A DNA stretch of 64,000 bases from Halalkalibacter oceani (GCF_040544555.1 NZ_JBEPKD010000001.1:248001-312000), one strand, 5' to 3'; positions 9,131-17,561 are shown, numbered from the stretch's first letter. The notes: a model not told the origin generated them from the letters alone. Numbers and translations: made by a program.

Positions 9131-9313
9131 CCGATCAGCTCCCTTTTTCAAAAGAATTAGTAGTTTCAGTATACGAAAACGGGGCAAGAAAGAATAGACA
9201 AGGTTACGCAATCTGAGAGCTGTCGTAAAAAACAAACCGATTGAATTGAATGATAGAAAACGCTAAAATAAGAGGTAAACTTATCCAACTATCATGATCT
9301 CTCACAAGTAGGT

Positions 9314-9958
9314 GTGACAATATTGCAGCATAAATCATCGACATTCCTTTTACGTTGCAGCGGCGTTTTGCTCATGCTTTTTCTATTTCTGACCTATGGG
9401 GTTGTCACGGGCGCAACACTCGCTCTTGATGAAGCGTTGATCCAGCGGGTTTCAATGCTTGAGCATCCATTTTTAACAGCTATGCTGATCGCGCTCAGCT
9501 TTATCGGTTCAACGATCCCGGTTGTCGTTCTTTCAGCAGTCATGCTACTTATTCTGTACCTATTTACGAAGAAAAAGCGTGACGTCATTTTTTTCGTTGC
9601 TGTTTCTTTGTGCTCGGTCACGCTGAATGTGCTTTTAAAGTCGTATTTTGAACGGGAGCGGCCGTCGATCATTGAGATGATTGAAGAGACAGGATTCAGC
9701 TATCCGAGCGCCCATGCGATGGCGGCTTTTACGCTTTATGGAGCGGTAACGTTTTTACTTTGGCGTCATCTGAAAAAGCGGAAATCGCGCCGTTTTCTCG
9801 TAGGGGCGGCCGCCAGCATCATTCTGTTGATGGGGTTCAGCCGGATTTATTTAGGGGTCCATTATCCGAGTGACGTCATCGGCGGATATTTAGTAAGCGG
9901 AGCATTATTAACCATTTCCATCTTTATTTATCAATTCATTGAACATAATATTCCATAG
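9314..9958 (+). CDS. PAP2-type membrane phosphatase
   Basis: 214 residues with about six membrane segments. The three phosphatase motifs are present: KSYFERERP, SYPSAHAM and SRIYLGVHYPSDV, containing the catalytic histidines. Family members dephosphorylate phosphatidic acid, phosphatidylglycerol phosphate or undecaprenyl pyrophosphate at the outer face of the membrane. The start is either GTG at 9314 or TTG at 9323; AGGTG is better spaced for the TTG. Its nearest relatives by pattern are YodM-like proteins. Confidence 0.88.
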   Translation: MTILQHKSSTFLLRCSGVLLMLFLFLTYGVVTGATLALDEALIQRVSMLEHPFLTAMLIALSFIGSTIPVVVLSAVMLLILYLFTKKKRDVIFFVAVSLCSVTLNVLLKSYFERERPSIIEMIEETGFSYPSAHAMAAFTLYGAVTFLLWRHLKKRKSRRFLVGAAASIILLMGFSRIYLGVHYPSDVIGGYLVSGALLTISIFIYQFIEHNIP

Positions 9959-9975
9959 TAAAGGGCGTGGAACGG

Positions 9976-10971
9976 ATGAAAGCATTGGTTCATCAAGGGA
10001 AAAGAGGGTTGGCCGGGCTTGCCTATCAGGAGATCGAGGAAGTGAAGCCGGCAGCAGGGGAAGTAAAGGTGAAACTGCTTTATGCCGGTCTTAATCACCG
10101 GGATCTTTTCGTGCTGGAACGCCATCCGGAAGAGGCGCCGGGTCTGATCATCGGTTCGGATGGCGCCGGAATTATAGAAGAAGTTGGAGAAGGCGTGACG
10201 GATGTTGCGGCTGGCGACGAAGTCATTATTAACCCGAGCCTCGGCTGGGTCACAAAAAGTGCCGCGCCGCCGGACGGATTCGAAATCGTCGGCTTGCCTG
10301 ATCACGGGACTTTCGCGGAATCTATTGTTATTTCCGCGTTCAATGTGGAAAAAAAGCCGGAGCACTTATCATGGGAGGAAGCAGGCGTGCTGTCTCTTGC
10401 GGCGCTTACTGCCTACAGGGCGCTGATTACGAGAGCGCATGCCAAGCCGAAGGATACGATTTTGCTGCCTGGGGTCGGCAGCGGCGCTGTTACTTTTCTT
10501 TTGTTATTCGCGAAAGCGATTGGAGCGCGTGTCATTGTGACGTCGCGCTCGCAGGCAAAGCGGGAAAAAGCGCTCGAACTTGGCGCGGACGTGGCGATTG
10601 CCAGTGAACATGACTGGAATGCTGAGCTGAATGGAGAGAAAGCAGATATCGTAATTGAAACAGTCGGGGCGGCCACTTTCAATAAATCACTCGGTCAATT
10701 ACGCAAAGGCGGGACACTCGTAACGTTTGGCGCCTCGGCCGGCGATGAGGTCAAGCTTGACATTCGCAGCTTTTTTTACGGACAATTTACGATGCTCGGG
10801 ACGACGATGGGAAGCCGAGATGAGTTTAAAGAAATGCTTCATTTTATTAAAAGATATCAAATAAAGCCGGTGATCGATCAGGTTTTTCCATTATCGCAAG
10901 GAATAGAAGCATTGAAAAGAATGGAAGACGCCGAGCAATTTGGAAAAATCGCGCTGAAAATAACGGAATAG
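9976..10971 (+). CDS. Medium-chain (quinone oxidoreductase-like) dehydrogenase
   Basis: About 331 residues. The N-terminal GroES-like fold contains LNHRDLFVLERHP and IIGSDGAGIIEEVG, and the Rossmann part shows LLPGVGSGAVTFLLLFAKAIGA. The cysteine ligands of the zinc families are missing, placing it with zinc-free quinone oxidoreductase/YhfP-type proteins that use NADPH. The ATG at 9976 is chosen because AAGGG lies ten bases upstream; a GTG at 9967 sits too close. The substrate is unknown. A family-1 hairpin terminator follows. Confidence 0.85.
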   Translation: MKALVHQGKRGLAGLAYQEIEEVKPAAGEVKVKLLYAGLNHRDLFVLERHPEEAPGLIIGSDGAGIIEEVGEGVTDVAAGDEVIINPSLGWVTKSAAPPDGFEIVGLPDHGTFAESIVISAFNVEKKPEHLSWEEAGVLSLAALTAYRALITRAHAKPKDTILLPGVGSGAVTFLLLFAKAIGARVIVTSRSQAKREKALELGADVAIASEHDWNAELNGEKADIVIETVGAATFNKSLGQLRKGGTLVTFGASAGDEVKLDIRSFFYGQFTMLGTTMGSRDEFKEMLHFIKRYQIKPVIDQVFPLSQGIEALKRMEDAEQFGKIALKITE

Positions 10972-10995
10972 GGATTGGCTAAAATCCCTCTGGTT

Positions 10996-11080
10996 GAAGC
11001 TGCTGAAAAAGGACGATTTTCACTTTTTCAGCAGCTTTTTTGCCATGAGCGTAGGCGTAAGCAAGGCGCGCAACTCGTTG
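10996..11080 (+). repeat. Repeat family 1 copy with terminator hairpin
   Basis: GAAGCTGCTGAAAAAG pairs with CTTTTTCAGCAGC followed by TTTTTT, and serves as terminator of the oxidoreductase. It continues with GAGCGTAGGCG and GCAAGGCGCGCAACT, the same trailing sequence as in the copy at 20.4 kb, so this is more than a simple terminator. Confidence 0.7.
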
Positions 11081-11206
11081 CTTTCCGTCTTGAATAGCTC
11101 TCTCTATTTATCATCAAGCATCCCTCCTCTTTCTCACTAGAAAAAAAATGCCCCGATCCCGGTAGCGAGGTCGAAGAGCGTTTTTGCATCGTTTCTCATT
11201 CACAGA

Positions 11207-11235
11207 TTGACAATCTATCACTCGTTCTCTATTAT
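11207..11235 (+). promoter_or_regulatory. Sigma-A promoter of the zinc metallochaperone operon
   Basis: TTGACA, 17 bases, TATTAT. The Zur box begins three bases after the -10 element. Confidence 0.7.
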
Positions 11236-11237
11236 AT

Positions 11238-11258
11238 AAATAGTAATGATTACGATTT
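11238..11258. promoter_or_regulatory. Zur box
   Basis: The 21-bp palindrome reads as AAATAGTAAT, G, ATTACGATTT. It differs by one base from the known Bacillus Zur consensus (AAATCGTAAT, N, ATTACGATTT). Its place between the -10 element and the start codon fits repression by zinc-loaded Zur. Confidence 0.85.
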
Positions 11259-11272
11259 ATGAGGAGGATAAG

Positions 11273-12475
11273 ATGAAAACAGTGATTCCCGTAACGGTAT
11301 TAAGCGGCTATCTTGGCTCTGGGAAAACAACTTTACTAAATCATATTCTAAAAAACCGGCAAGGGTTGAAGGTAGCGGTCATCGTCAATGATATGAGTGA
11401 GGTAAACATCGATGCTGAATTAGTGAAGCAAGGTGGAGAGCTGTCGCGAACAGAAGAAAAATTAGTCGAAATGTCGAATGGATGCATTTGCTGTACGTTA
11501 AGAGAAGATTTATTAATTGAAGTGGAGAAGTTAGCAAAAGCAGGAAATATTGATTACATCGTCATTGAATCGACGGGGATTAGTGAACCGATCCCGGTGG
11601 CGCAAACATTCTCGTATATTGATGAAGAGCTTAACATTGATTTAACAAAATTTTGCCGGTTGGATACAATGGTTACGGTCGTCGATGCAAATCGTTTTTG
11701 GCATGATTTTCGCTCAGGGGACAGCTTGCTTGATCGTAAGGAAGCACTTGGAGAGGATGATGCACGAGAAATTGCCGATTTGCTGATCGATCAGATCGAA
11801 TTTTGCGATGTGCTTATTTTGAATAAGTGTGATCTTGTATCGGAAGAGGAACTGGAGAAATTGGAAGTCGTGTTGAAAACATTGCAACCAAAAGCGAAAA
11901 TCATTCGCTCTGTTAAGGCCGAAGTCGATCCGATGGAAATATTGGATACGAAGCTGTTTAATTTTGAAGAAGCAAGCAGTTCGGCAGGATGGATTCGCGA
12001 GTTGACAGCAGGACATGCCGAGCATACTCCGGAAACAGAAGAGTACGGAATCTCTTCTTTCGTCTATTACCGGCGGGAGCCTTTTCACACGATGCGTTTT
12101 TACAATTGGCTTCAATCCATGCCGGATAATGTGGTCAGAGCGAAAGGAATCGTCTGGTGCGCGAGCAGAAATAATTTGGCACTGCTTATGTCGCAGGCCG
12201 GGCCATCTGTCTCAGTCGAGCCCATCTCTTATTGGGTCGCCGGTTTACCACTTCATGAGCAACAGCAAATTTTAAAAGATAATCCTGATCTTCTGCAGGA
12301 GTGGAACGATCAATATGGTGATCGGCATACGAAGCTGGTGTTGATCGGCACAGAACTGGACAAAGAAACAGTAACTAAAGAATTGGACGATTGTTTATTA
12401 ACAGATACGGAAATGATGCAGGATTGGCAAACGCTCGATGATCCATTTCAATGGAATGTCCAAAGGCCAAGCTGA
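11273..12475 (+). CDS. zagA: Zinc metallochaperone GTPase, COG0523 family (ZagA/YciC type)
   Basis: About 400 residues. The Walker A motif is SGYLGSGKTTLLNH, the metal-binding CxCC motif is MSNGCICCTLREDL, the G3-like region is VIESTGISEP and the guanine-binding motif is LNKCDL. The C-terminal half (about 260-390) is the CobW C-terminal domain. In Bacillus subtilis the Zur-regulated homologue delivers zinc to essential enzymes under starvation. The ATG at 11273, with GAGGAGG seven bases before it, is preferred over the ATG at 11246, which lies inside the Zur box. Translation is probably coupled to the following dCTP deaminase. Confidence 0.92.
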   Translation: MKTVIPVTVLSGYLGSGKTTLLNHILKNRQGLKVAVIVNDMSEVNIDAELVKQGGELSRTEEKLVEMSNGCICCTLREDLLIEVEKLAKAGNIDYIVIESTGISEPIPVAQTFSYIDEELNIDLTKFCRLDTMVTVVDANRFWHDFRSGDSLLDRKEALGEDDAREIADLLIDQIEFCDVLILNKCDLVSEEELEKLEVVLKTLQPKAKIIRSVKAEVDPMEILDTKLFNFEEASSSAGWIRELTAGHAEHTPETEEYGISSFVYYRREPFHTMRFYNWLQSMPDNVVRAKGIVWCASRNNLALLMSQAGPSVSVEPISYWVAGLPLHEQQQILKDNPDLLQEWNDQYGDRHTKLVLIGTELDKETVTKELDDCLLTDTEMMQDWQTLDDPFQWNVQRPS

Positions 12476-12489
12476 AAGTAGGGACAAAG

Positions 12490-13020
12490 GTGATTTTAAC
12501 CGGTAAATCAATTTTTGAAAAAATCAAGCAAAATGAAATAACGATTGCGCCAATCAATGATAAGCAAATTCAGCCTGCTTCGATTGATTTAAGGCTGAGC
12601 GATCATTTTCTGACAATTGACGGGCATAAAGAAAGCCTGATTACGTTGGACACACCGATTTCCTATCGCGAAATCACAGCGGATAATGGAACACTCATAC
12701 TCCCGGCTCACTCGTTTATTTTAGCAACAACGATCGAAACAATAACACTTCCTCCTTATTTAACGGCCTTTGTCGAAGGAAGAAGTTCAATTGGCCGTCT
12801 CGGGCTGTTTATTCAAAATGCCGGCTGGGTTGATCCGGGATTTTCCGGGCAGATCACCCTGGAGCTTTTCAATGCGAGCGAACTCCCGATTAAGCTGTCT
12901 GTCGGCCGGAGAATTTGTCAAATCGTCATTGCCGAAGTAAACGGGCAAGCAGATCCGTACAAAGGAAAGTACCTTGGGCAAACAGGAGCGACGGGAAGTG
13001 CGATCTATCGCGATCAATAA
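12490..13020 (+). CDS. dcd: dCTP deaminase (dUTPase-fold, zinc-independent)
   Basis: About 176 residues. The family signatures are QIQPASIDLRLSDHFL, AFVEGRSSIGRLGLF and WVDPGFSGQITLELFN, the last containing the catalytic glutamate region. It deaminates dCTP to dUTP, or in bifunctional members directly to dUMP. The GTG at 12490 gives the standard N-terminus MILTGKSIF; the frame is open back to an ATG at 12451 inside the preceding gene. It sits directly behind the Zur-controlled metallochaperone with no promoter between them. Because known dCTP deaminases need no zinc while the usual dCMP deaminase does, a zinc-sparing role is likely; that is inference. Confidence 0.88.
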   Translation: MILTGKSIFEKIKQNEITIAPINDKQIQPASIDLRLSDHFLTIDGHKESLITLDTPISYREITADNGTLILPAHSFILATTIETITLPPYLTAFVEGRSSIGRLGLFIQNAGWVDPGFSGQITLELFNASELPIKLSVGRRICQIVIAEVNGQADPYKGKYLGQTGATGSAIYRDQ

Positions 13021-13071
13021 ATCAAGCAGGAAGCCGGCCCTGTTTTTAACAGGCATTTCCAGAGTTTATAG

Positions 13072-13100
13072 TTGTCAGTAGGCGGAGTAGCTGATATAAT
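13072..13100 (+). promoter_or_regulatory. Sigma-A promoter of the zinc-binding lipoprotein gene
   Basis: TTGTCA, 17 bases, TATAAT. The -10 element overlaps the left edge of the second Zur box. Confidence 0.7.
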
Positions 13101-13118
13101 TCGTAATAATTACGTTTT
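13098..13118. promoter_or_regulatory. Second Zur box
   Basis: Reads AATTCGTAAT, A, ATTACGTTTT, with the core TCGTAATAATTACG a perfect match to the Zur core. An isolated half site, AAATCGTAAT, lies at 13186-13195. Confidence 0.88.
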
Positions 13119-13128
13119 AAGAGGTGGG

Positions 13129-13167
13129 GTGAAGAAATACTTGGCAGAATTGAATGAGATAGAGTAA
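13129..13167 (+). CDS. Possible 12-codon leader peptide
   Basis: GTG-started ORF MKKYLAELNEIE preceded by AAGAGGTG, just downstream of the Zur box and 57 bases before the lipoprotein gene. The ribosome site is good but spacing is short and the length is too small to judge coding potential. It may be a leader peptide, a relic of a longer gene, or chance. Confidence 0.25.
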   Translation: MKKYLAELNEIE

Positions 13168-13224
13168 GAAATTTTTTTGAGTTGTAAATCGTAATGCTTT
13201 CGAAAAAAGAGAGGGGTTTTTAGG

Positions 13225-14673
13225 TTGAAAAAGTTTTTCATGGTAGCAGCAACGGCATTGCTTTTATTAAATGCGTGCTCAAACACAGAGACAGATACTG
13301 CGGATGAAGTGGAAGAAAGTCAAGAAACAGAGGAACAGCTGACGATCATGACCTCGATTTTTCCGTTGGAGGATTGGACGAAGAAAATTGGCGGGGATTT
13401 CGTTGAGGTGACAAATATCGTACCGGTCGGCGCCGACGCCCATACATACGAGCCTACCCCTAATGAAATGGTTGCCGTCGCCGAAGCAGATGCCTTTATT
13501 TACAATGGCGCAGGGATTGAGGCTTTTGCCGACCGGATTGTCGAGGCTGTCGCAAATGAAGGAGTAGCGGTTCTCGAAGCGAGTGCAGGTGTTGAGTTAA
13601 TCGAAGATAACCATCATCATGATCATGATCACGGACACGGGGAAGAGGACGGACATGCGCATGAACATGAGGACGACCATGACCATGAGCACGGTGTAGA
13701 AGAGGAGCACGACCATGACCATGGTGCAGAAGAGGAGCACGCGCATGAGCATAATCACGACGATGGGGAAGTCGAGAGTGGCACTATGCGCATTGAAGGG
13801 GTAAAAGACCATTATCATACAGGCGATCATGTTCATTTAACCGCCCATGAAATTGAGGAAAGTGGTCACGATCATTGGCATTGGTATACACTGGCGCCAG
13901 GTGAAGATCCAGAGAATGACGATGCGTGGGAAGTGGTACCTGACAATGGAACGAACACGTACGAAGGAGTAGCGGAAGATGGGCAGTTGATTCAAGTAAA
14001 GCTTTTCGGTGACGATCATGAGGTCGTGGCGCAAAGTGAGCCTATTGCAATTGCCATTCATGATCATCATGATGATCACGATCATGAGCATGGGGAAGAG
14101 CACGACCACGGTCATGAGCATGATGATCACGGACATGTTCATGGCGATCATGATCCGCATGTCTGGCTTGATCCGGTTCTTTCCATCGAGATGGCTGAGC
14201 AAATTAAACATTTACTCGTTGAGCTAATGCCTGAGCAGGAAGAGTACTTTGAAGCGAACTTTGAAGAGCTTCGCGGGCAATTTGAAGAGCTCGACCAACA
14301 ATTTCAAGAAGTTGCTGCAAATGCGCAAATTGATACGTTTATCGTTTCACATGCCGGATACGGCTATTGGGAAGCGCGTTATGGCATCAAGCAAATCGGG
14401 ATTGCCGGGCTTTCTCCGACAAATGAGCCTACACAGCAGCAGCTGATTGAAACGATTGAGCAGGCAGAAGAGCTGGGGCTTGAATATGTTTTGTTTGAGC
14501 CGAATATTTCTCCGGCGGTGGCGCAAACCGTTCAGGATTATTTAGAAGCGGAGTCACTTTATCTTCACCCGCTTGAAGCATTAACAACTGAAAATGTAGA
14601 AGCCGGCGCGGATTATTTTTCGCTTATGGAAGAAAACATTGAAACATTGCGTACGGTGTTAAAGGCTGAGTAA
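13225..14673 (+). CDS. znuA: Zinc-binding ABC-type lipoprotein (ZnuA/AdcA family) with His-rich arms and an inserted domain
   Basis: 482 residues. The lipoprotein signal ends LLLLNAC (Cys18). The cluster 9 solute-binding fold is split: first lobe about 40-125 with the ligand histidine in GADAHTYEPTPNEM, second lobe from about 309 with DPHVWLDP, SHAGYGYWEARYGI and LFEPNISP. Between them are a His/Asp/Glu-rich arm (130-178), a domain of about 90 residues starting MRIEGVKDHYHTG and containing HDHWHWYTLAPG, and a second His-rich arm (279-308). It captures zinc outside the membrane. TTG start after GAGGGG. No znuB or znuC lies nearby, so the permease must be elsewhere or the protein works otherwise. 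The inserted domain is unrecognised. Confidence 0.9.
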   Translation: MKKFFMVAATALLLLNACSNTETDTADEVEESQETEEQLTIMTSIFPLEDWTKKIGGDFVEVTNIVPVGADAHTYEPTPNEMVAVAEADAFIYNGAGIEAFADRIVEAVANEGVAVLEASAGVELIEDNHHHDHDHGHGEEDGHAHEHEDDHDHEHGVEEEHDHDHGAEEEHAHEHNHDDGEVESGTMRIEGVKDHYHTGDHVHLTAHEIEESGHDHWHWYTLAPGEDPENDDAWEVVPDNGTNTYEGVAEDGQLIQVKLFGDDHEVVAQSEPIAIAIHDHHDDHDHEHGEEHDHGHEHDDHGHVHGDHDPHVWLDPVLSIEMAEQIKHLLVELMPEQEEYFEANFEELRGQFEELDQQFQEVAANAQIDTFIVSHAGYGYWEARYGIKQIGIAGLSPTNEPTQQQLIETIEQAEELGLEYVLFEPNISPAVAQTVQDYLEAESLYLHPLEALTTENVEAGADYFSLMEENIETLRTVLKAE

Positions 14674-14691
14674 TCGCGCGATAAAAAATGA

Positions 14692-14735
14692 GGAATGAGC
14701 AAGGCTGTTCAAATCAGCACTGCTCATTCCTTTTA
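14692..14735 (+). terminator. Terminator after the zinc lipoprotein gene
   Basis: GGAATGAGCA pairs with TGCTCATTCC, followed by TTTTAT. It may be leaky, since the next gene starts 16 bases later with no visible promoter of its own. Confidence 0.75.
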
Positions 14736-14750
14736 TGGAGGTTTTACAAA

Positions 14751-15869
14751 ATGATTCACCATCAGAAAATCATCATCGTTGGGGCCGGACCTGCCGGGAT
14801 TGGCCTTGCCATTCTCCTGAAAAAGCTGGGATTTACCTCTTATCTCATGTTAGAAGGTGATGAAATCGGCTCTACGTTTAGAAGATGGCCGAGGGAAATG
14901 AGATTTATTACCCCTTCATTTACGGGACAAGGCTTTGGTGCTCTCGACCTGAACGCAGTCACTCCGGGTACATCGCCCGCTTATACCTTTCGGAAAGAGC
15001 ATCTAAATGGTGATGAATATGCCGACTATCTTGAATTGCTTGCTGATCACTTCGACTTGAAGGTGAAAGAAAAGACGATGGTGACCGCTGTTTCAAAAAA
15101 AGGCCGCTTGTTTACTGTCGAAACTGATTCTGATACATGGACGTGTGAAGCGCTGTTCTGGGCGACCGGCGAATTTCAGTTTCCTCGGGCAACGGGAATA
15201 GAAGGAGCTCATCATGGGCTTCATGTAGGGCACGTTGATTCCTATGAAGCGCTGGCGAAAGCTCACTATGTTGTTGTTGGCGGCGGGGAAAGTGGCGCAG
15301 ATGCCGCTTTTCATCTTGCCCGAAATGGTAGTCAAGTAACCGTTGTTACGGAAACGTCAATGAATGACAAGGTCGCTGATCCGAGCTTGACCCTTTCTCC
15401 GTACACATATGAAAGAATGGAGGTTGCGATTCAATCAGGACGGGTCTCTTTTAAGGAGAACAGAAAAGTAACCAAAATCGCGCAACATCATGCAGGCTAC
15501 GATGTCGAGCTTGATAATGGCGAGGTGCTGCAAACAACGGGACAGCCTATTTTAGCGACAGGATTTGCTTCAGGAGCGACGCAAATTGCTTCGCTGTTCG
15601 AATGGCAGGAAAATGGCAAGCCGCTCGTAACGGAGGAGGCTGATGAATCTACGGTAACGGAAGGACTCTTTTTAATAGGTCCGAGTGTTCAGCACCGTTC
15701 CGCCGTATTTTGCTTCATTTACAAATTTCGGGCACGGTATGCGGCGGTCGTCAAGCAGTTGTTTACAAGATGGGGCTATGACATGAAGGAAGAAGTCCTT
15801 GCAGAGTATGAAAATAACCAAATGCTGCTTGAGGATTTAGCGTGCTGCGAGGTTAATTGTGAATGCTAA
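14751..15869 (+). CDS. FAD/NAD(P)-binding flavoprotein (CzcO/monooxygenase-like)
   Basis: About 372 residues. The FAD-binding motif is IIIVGAGPAGIGLAILLKKL and the NAD(P) motif is YVVVGGGESGADAAFHLAR, with ATGEFQFPRA between them; this is the class B monooxygenase/CzcO-like layout. The protein ends in a cysteine cluster, ACCEVNCEC, which could bind metal. The ATG at 14751 follows GGAGG at nine bases. Its stop codon overlaps the start of the FeoB-like gene by 11 bases, so the two are translationally coupled. A role in zinc starvation follows only from context; a redox partner for metal uptake or thiol chemistry is possible. Confidence 0.82.
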   Translation: MIHHQKIIIVGAGPAGIGLAILLKKLGFTSYLMLEGDEIGSTFRRWPREMRFITPSFTGQGFGALDLNAVTPGTSPAYTFRKEHLNGDEYADYLELLADHFDLKVKEKTMVTAVSKKGRLFTVETDSDTWTCEALFWATGEFQFPRATGIEGAHHGLHVGHVDSYEALAKAHYVVVGGGESGADAAFHLARNGSQVTVVTETSMNDKVADPSLTLSPYTYERMEVAIQSGRVSFKENRKVTKIAQHHAGYDVELDNGEVLQTTGQPILATGFASGATQIASLFEWQENGKPLVTEEADESTVTEGLFLIGPSVQHRSAVFCFIYKFRARYAAVVKQLFTRWGYDMKEEVLAEYENNQMLLEDLACCEVNCEC

Positions 15870-17517
15870 GGAGTTGACTGTCGCTAAGGAACGGATTGTT
15901 TTGGTCGGCCTGGAATCCGTTGGCAAAACGAGCGTGTTTGCCTGCCTGACGAATCAGCGCGCGGGAAGGGAATTAAATGCAAAGGGGTCAACGATCTTTG
16001 TGAAAGAACGGCATAGTGGGTCGGCCGTATTTGTTGATACACCAGGATTGCGCAGGAAGGATAGTGAAGCGTTCCGTGCTGTGAGAATCGAGCTGGAGCG
16101 CGCAGCTCATTTGCTGTTTGTCGTTAGAGGCACCCATTTTAGTGAAGAAATCAGGCAGTTAGCTTCGCTCATCCCAAAGAACGGCGTGGAAGCGACTGTC
16201 CTTGTTACGTTTGCCGATAAAATGGAGCCGGCTTTTTTGACAGCTCTTCAAGCTCATGCAAGGGCTGGCGACTGGCCACTAATTATGGTTGATGCAAGAC
16301 GTCATGATGAGCGAAACCGTTCGACCATCATCAATCAGTTGAAAAAAACAAAACGAATTACGCAAACGATGTGGGAGGAAATGGCTCAAATCCGTCACAA
16401 AGAAGTTGATCCTAAACCATTATGGTTTGATCATCCCGTTTGCGGTATTCCGCTTGCACTGATCATGATGTTTCTCTTATTTGCCCTTCCGGTGATGCTT
16501 GCTTATCGCCTTTCAAGCGTGCTCGAACCATTGCTTTACCGGATAATCGAACCGCTTGAGCTGTGGACAGCGAATTTTCCCGATTTGTTTCAGGCCGTTT
16601 TAACAGGAAGTTACGGGCTTTTTACATTAGGAATTTATTCCTTCGTCTGGGCGTTTCCTGTTGTCCTGTTTATTTCCATTGCCAGCGCGGTTGCTGATGA
16701 CTCTGGGCTAAAAGACCGGATCGTCGATACACTTGATCCGCTGATGAGCAAAATCGGTTTGAACGGTCAGGATCTCGTTCCGTTTATTTCCGGCTTTGGC
16801 TGTAATGTTGTCGCTGTTCAGCAAACGAGAAGCTGCAGCCTGACTACGAGAACGTCATGTGTATCGCTGATCTCATTCGGTTCTGCCTGCAGCTATCAAA
16901 TCGGAGCGACGTTGTCCGTTTTTCACGTCGCCGGACTGCCATGGCTTTTCCTGCCGTACATGCTCACGTTGACTTTCGTTGCCGCCATTCATAACCGTCT
17001 GTGGTATCCGATCAAAGAAAAGAAATGGCTTCGTTATTTTCAGGCACGGAAAACATTTTTACAGTGGCCATCGACCGCACGCGTAGCCTTCCGCGTAAAA
17101 GGTGTCTTCCTTCAATTTCTCACTCAGGCTATGCCGATCTTTTTTTTCATATGCCTGATTGCTTCACTGTTCGAGTACGTGGGGATTCTGGCAATCTTAA
17201 CGAGGGCCGCCGCGCCTCTCGTCCAGCTGATCGGGGCCCCTGCGGAAGCGGCTGCCGGGATCGTTTTTTCAATGATCAGAAAGGATGGGATCCTGTTATT
17301 TAATGAAGGAGGCGGTACGTTCATGTCAGCCCTTGCTCCTGGCACTGTTTTTCTGCTTGTGTATATCGCTTCAACGCTGTCGTCCTGCTTAGTGACGATC
17401 TGGACAATAGCGAAGGAATTGCGTTGGAAAGCAGCATCCGCTCTCTATATAAAGCAATTGATAACGTCAGTTGTTTCCGCCGTCGTCCTGCTTGCGATCA
17501 TCCGTTTTTTCGAATAA
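15859..17517 (+). CDS. FeoB-like GTPase-permease
   Basis: 552 residues, shorter than true FeoB (about 660-770). The G domain (about 10-160) has GLESVGKTS, a G3 motif in VDTPGLR and a poor G4 motif (TFADK). About eight membrane segments follow, with the FeoB/nucleoside-recognition gate motif ISGFGCNVVAVQQTRS and a second gate in SMIRKDGILLFNEGG. GTG start with GAGG seven bases upstream, overlapping the flavoprotein stop. Linkage behind two Zur boxes suggests transport of zinc or another divalent metal rather than iron; that is inference. No FeoA-like gene is adjacent. Confidence 0.85.
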   Translation: MNAKELTVAKERIVLVGLESVGKTSVFACLTNQRAGRELNAKGSTIFVKERHSGSAVFVDTPGLRRKDSEAFRAVRIELERAAHLLFVVRGTHFSEEIRQLASLIPKNGVEATVLVTFADKMEPAFLTALQAHARAGDWPLIMVDARRHDERNRSTIINQLKKTKRITQTMWEEMAQIRHKEVDPKPLWFDHPVCGIPLALIMMFLLFALPVMLAYRLSSVLEPLLYRIIEPLELWTANFPDLFQAVLTGSYGLFTLGIYSFVWAFPVVLFISIASAVADDSGLKDRIVDTLDPLMSKIGLNGQDLVPFISGFGCNVVAVQQTRSCSLTTRTSCVSLISFGSACSYQIGATLSVFHVAGLPWLFLPYMLTLTFVAAIHNRLWYPIKEKKWLRYFQARKTFLQWPSTARVAFRVKGVFLQFLTQAMPIFFFICLIASLFEYVGILAILTRAAAPLVQLIGAPAEAAAGIVFSMIRKDGILLFNEGGGTFMSALAPGTVFLLVYIASTLSSCLVTIWTIAKELRWKAASALYIKQLITSVVSAVVLLAIIRFFE

Positions 17518-17561
17518 CGCGACAGCAGGCATGGCCAATTTACTTATTTTCACAAGCGCCC

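Noticed and set aside
13186..13195. AAATCGTAAT as a third Zur site
   Set aside because: Only the left half of the palindrome matches; the right half is unrelated.
13597..14227. Methionine-rich frames opposite and beside the zinc lipoprotein gene, and apparent short-period repeats of GATCATGA type
   Set aside because: They mirror the His/Asp codons (CAT, GAT) of the lipoprotein arms. There are no spacers of CRISPR type and no ribosome sites.
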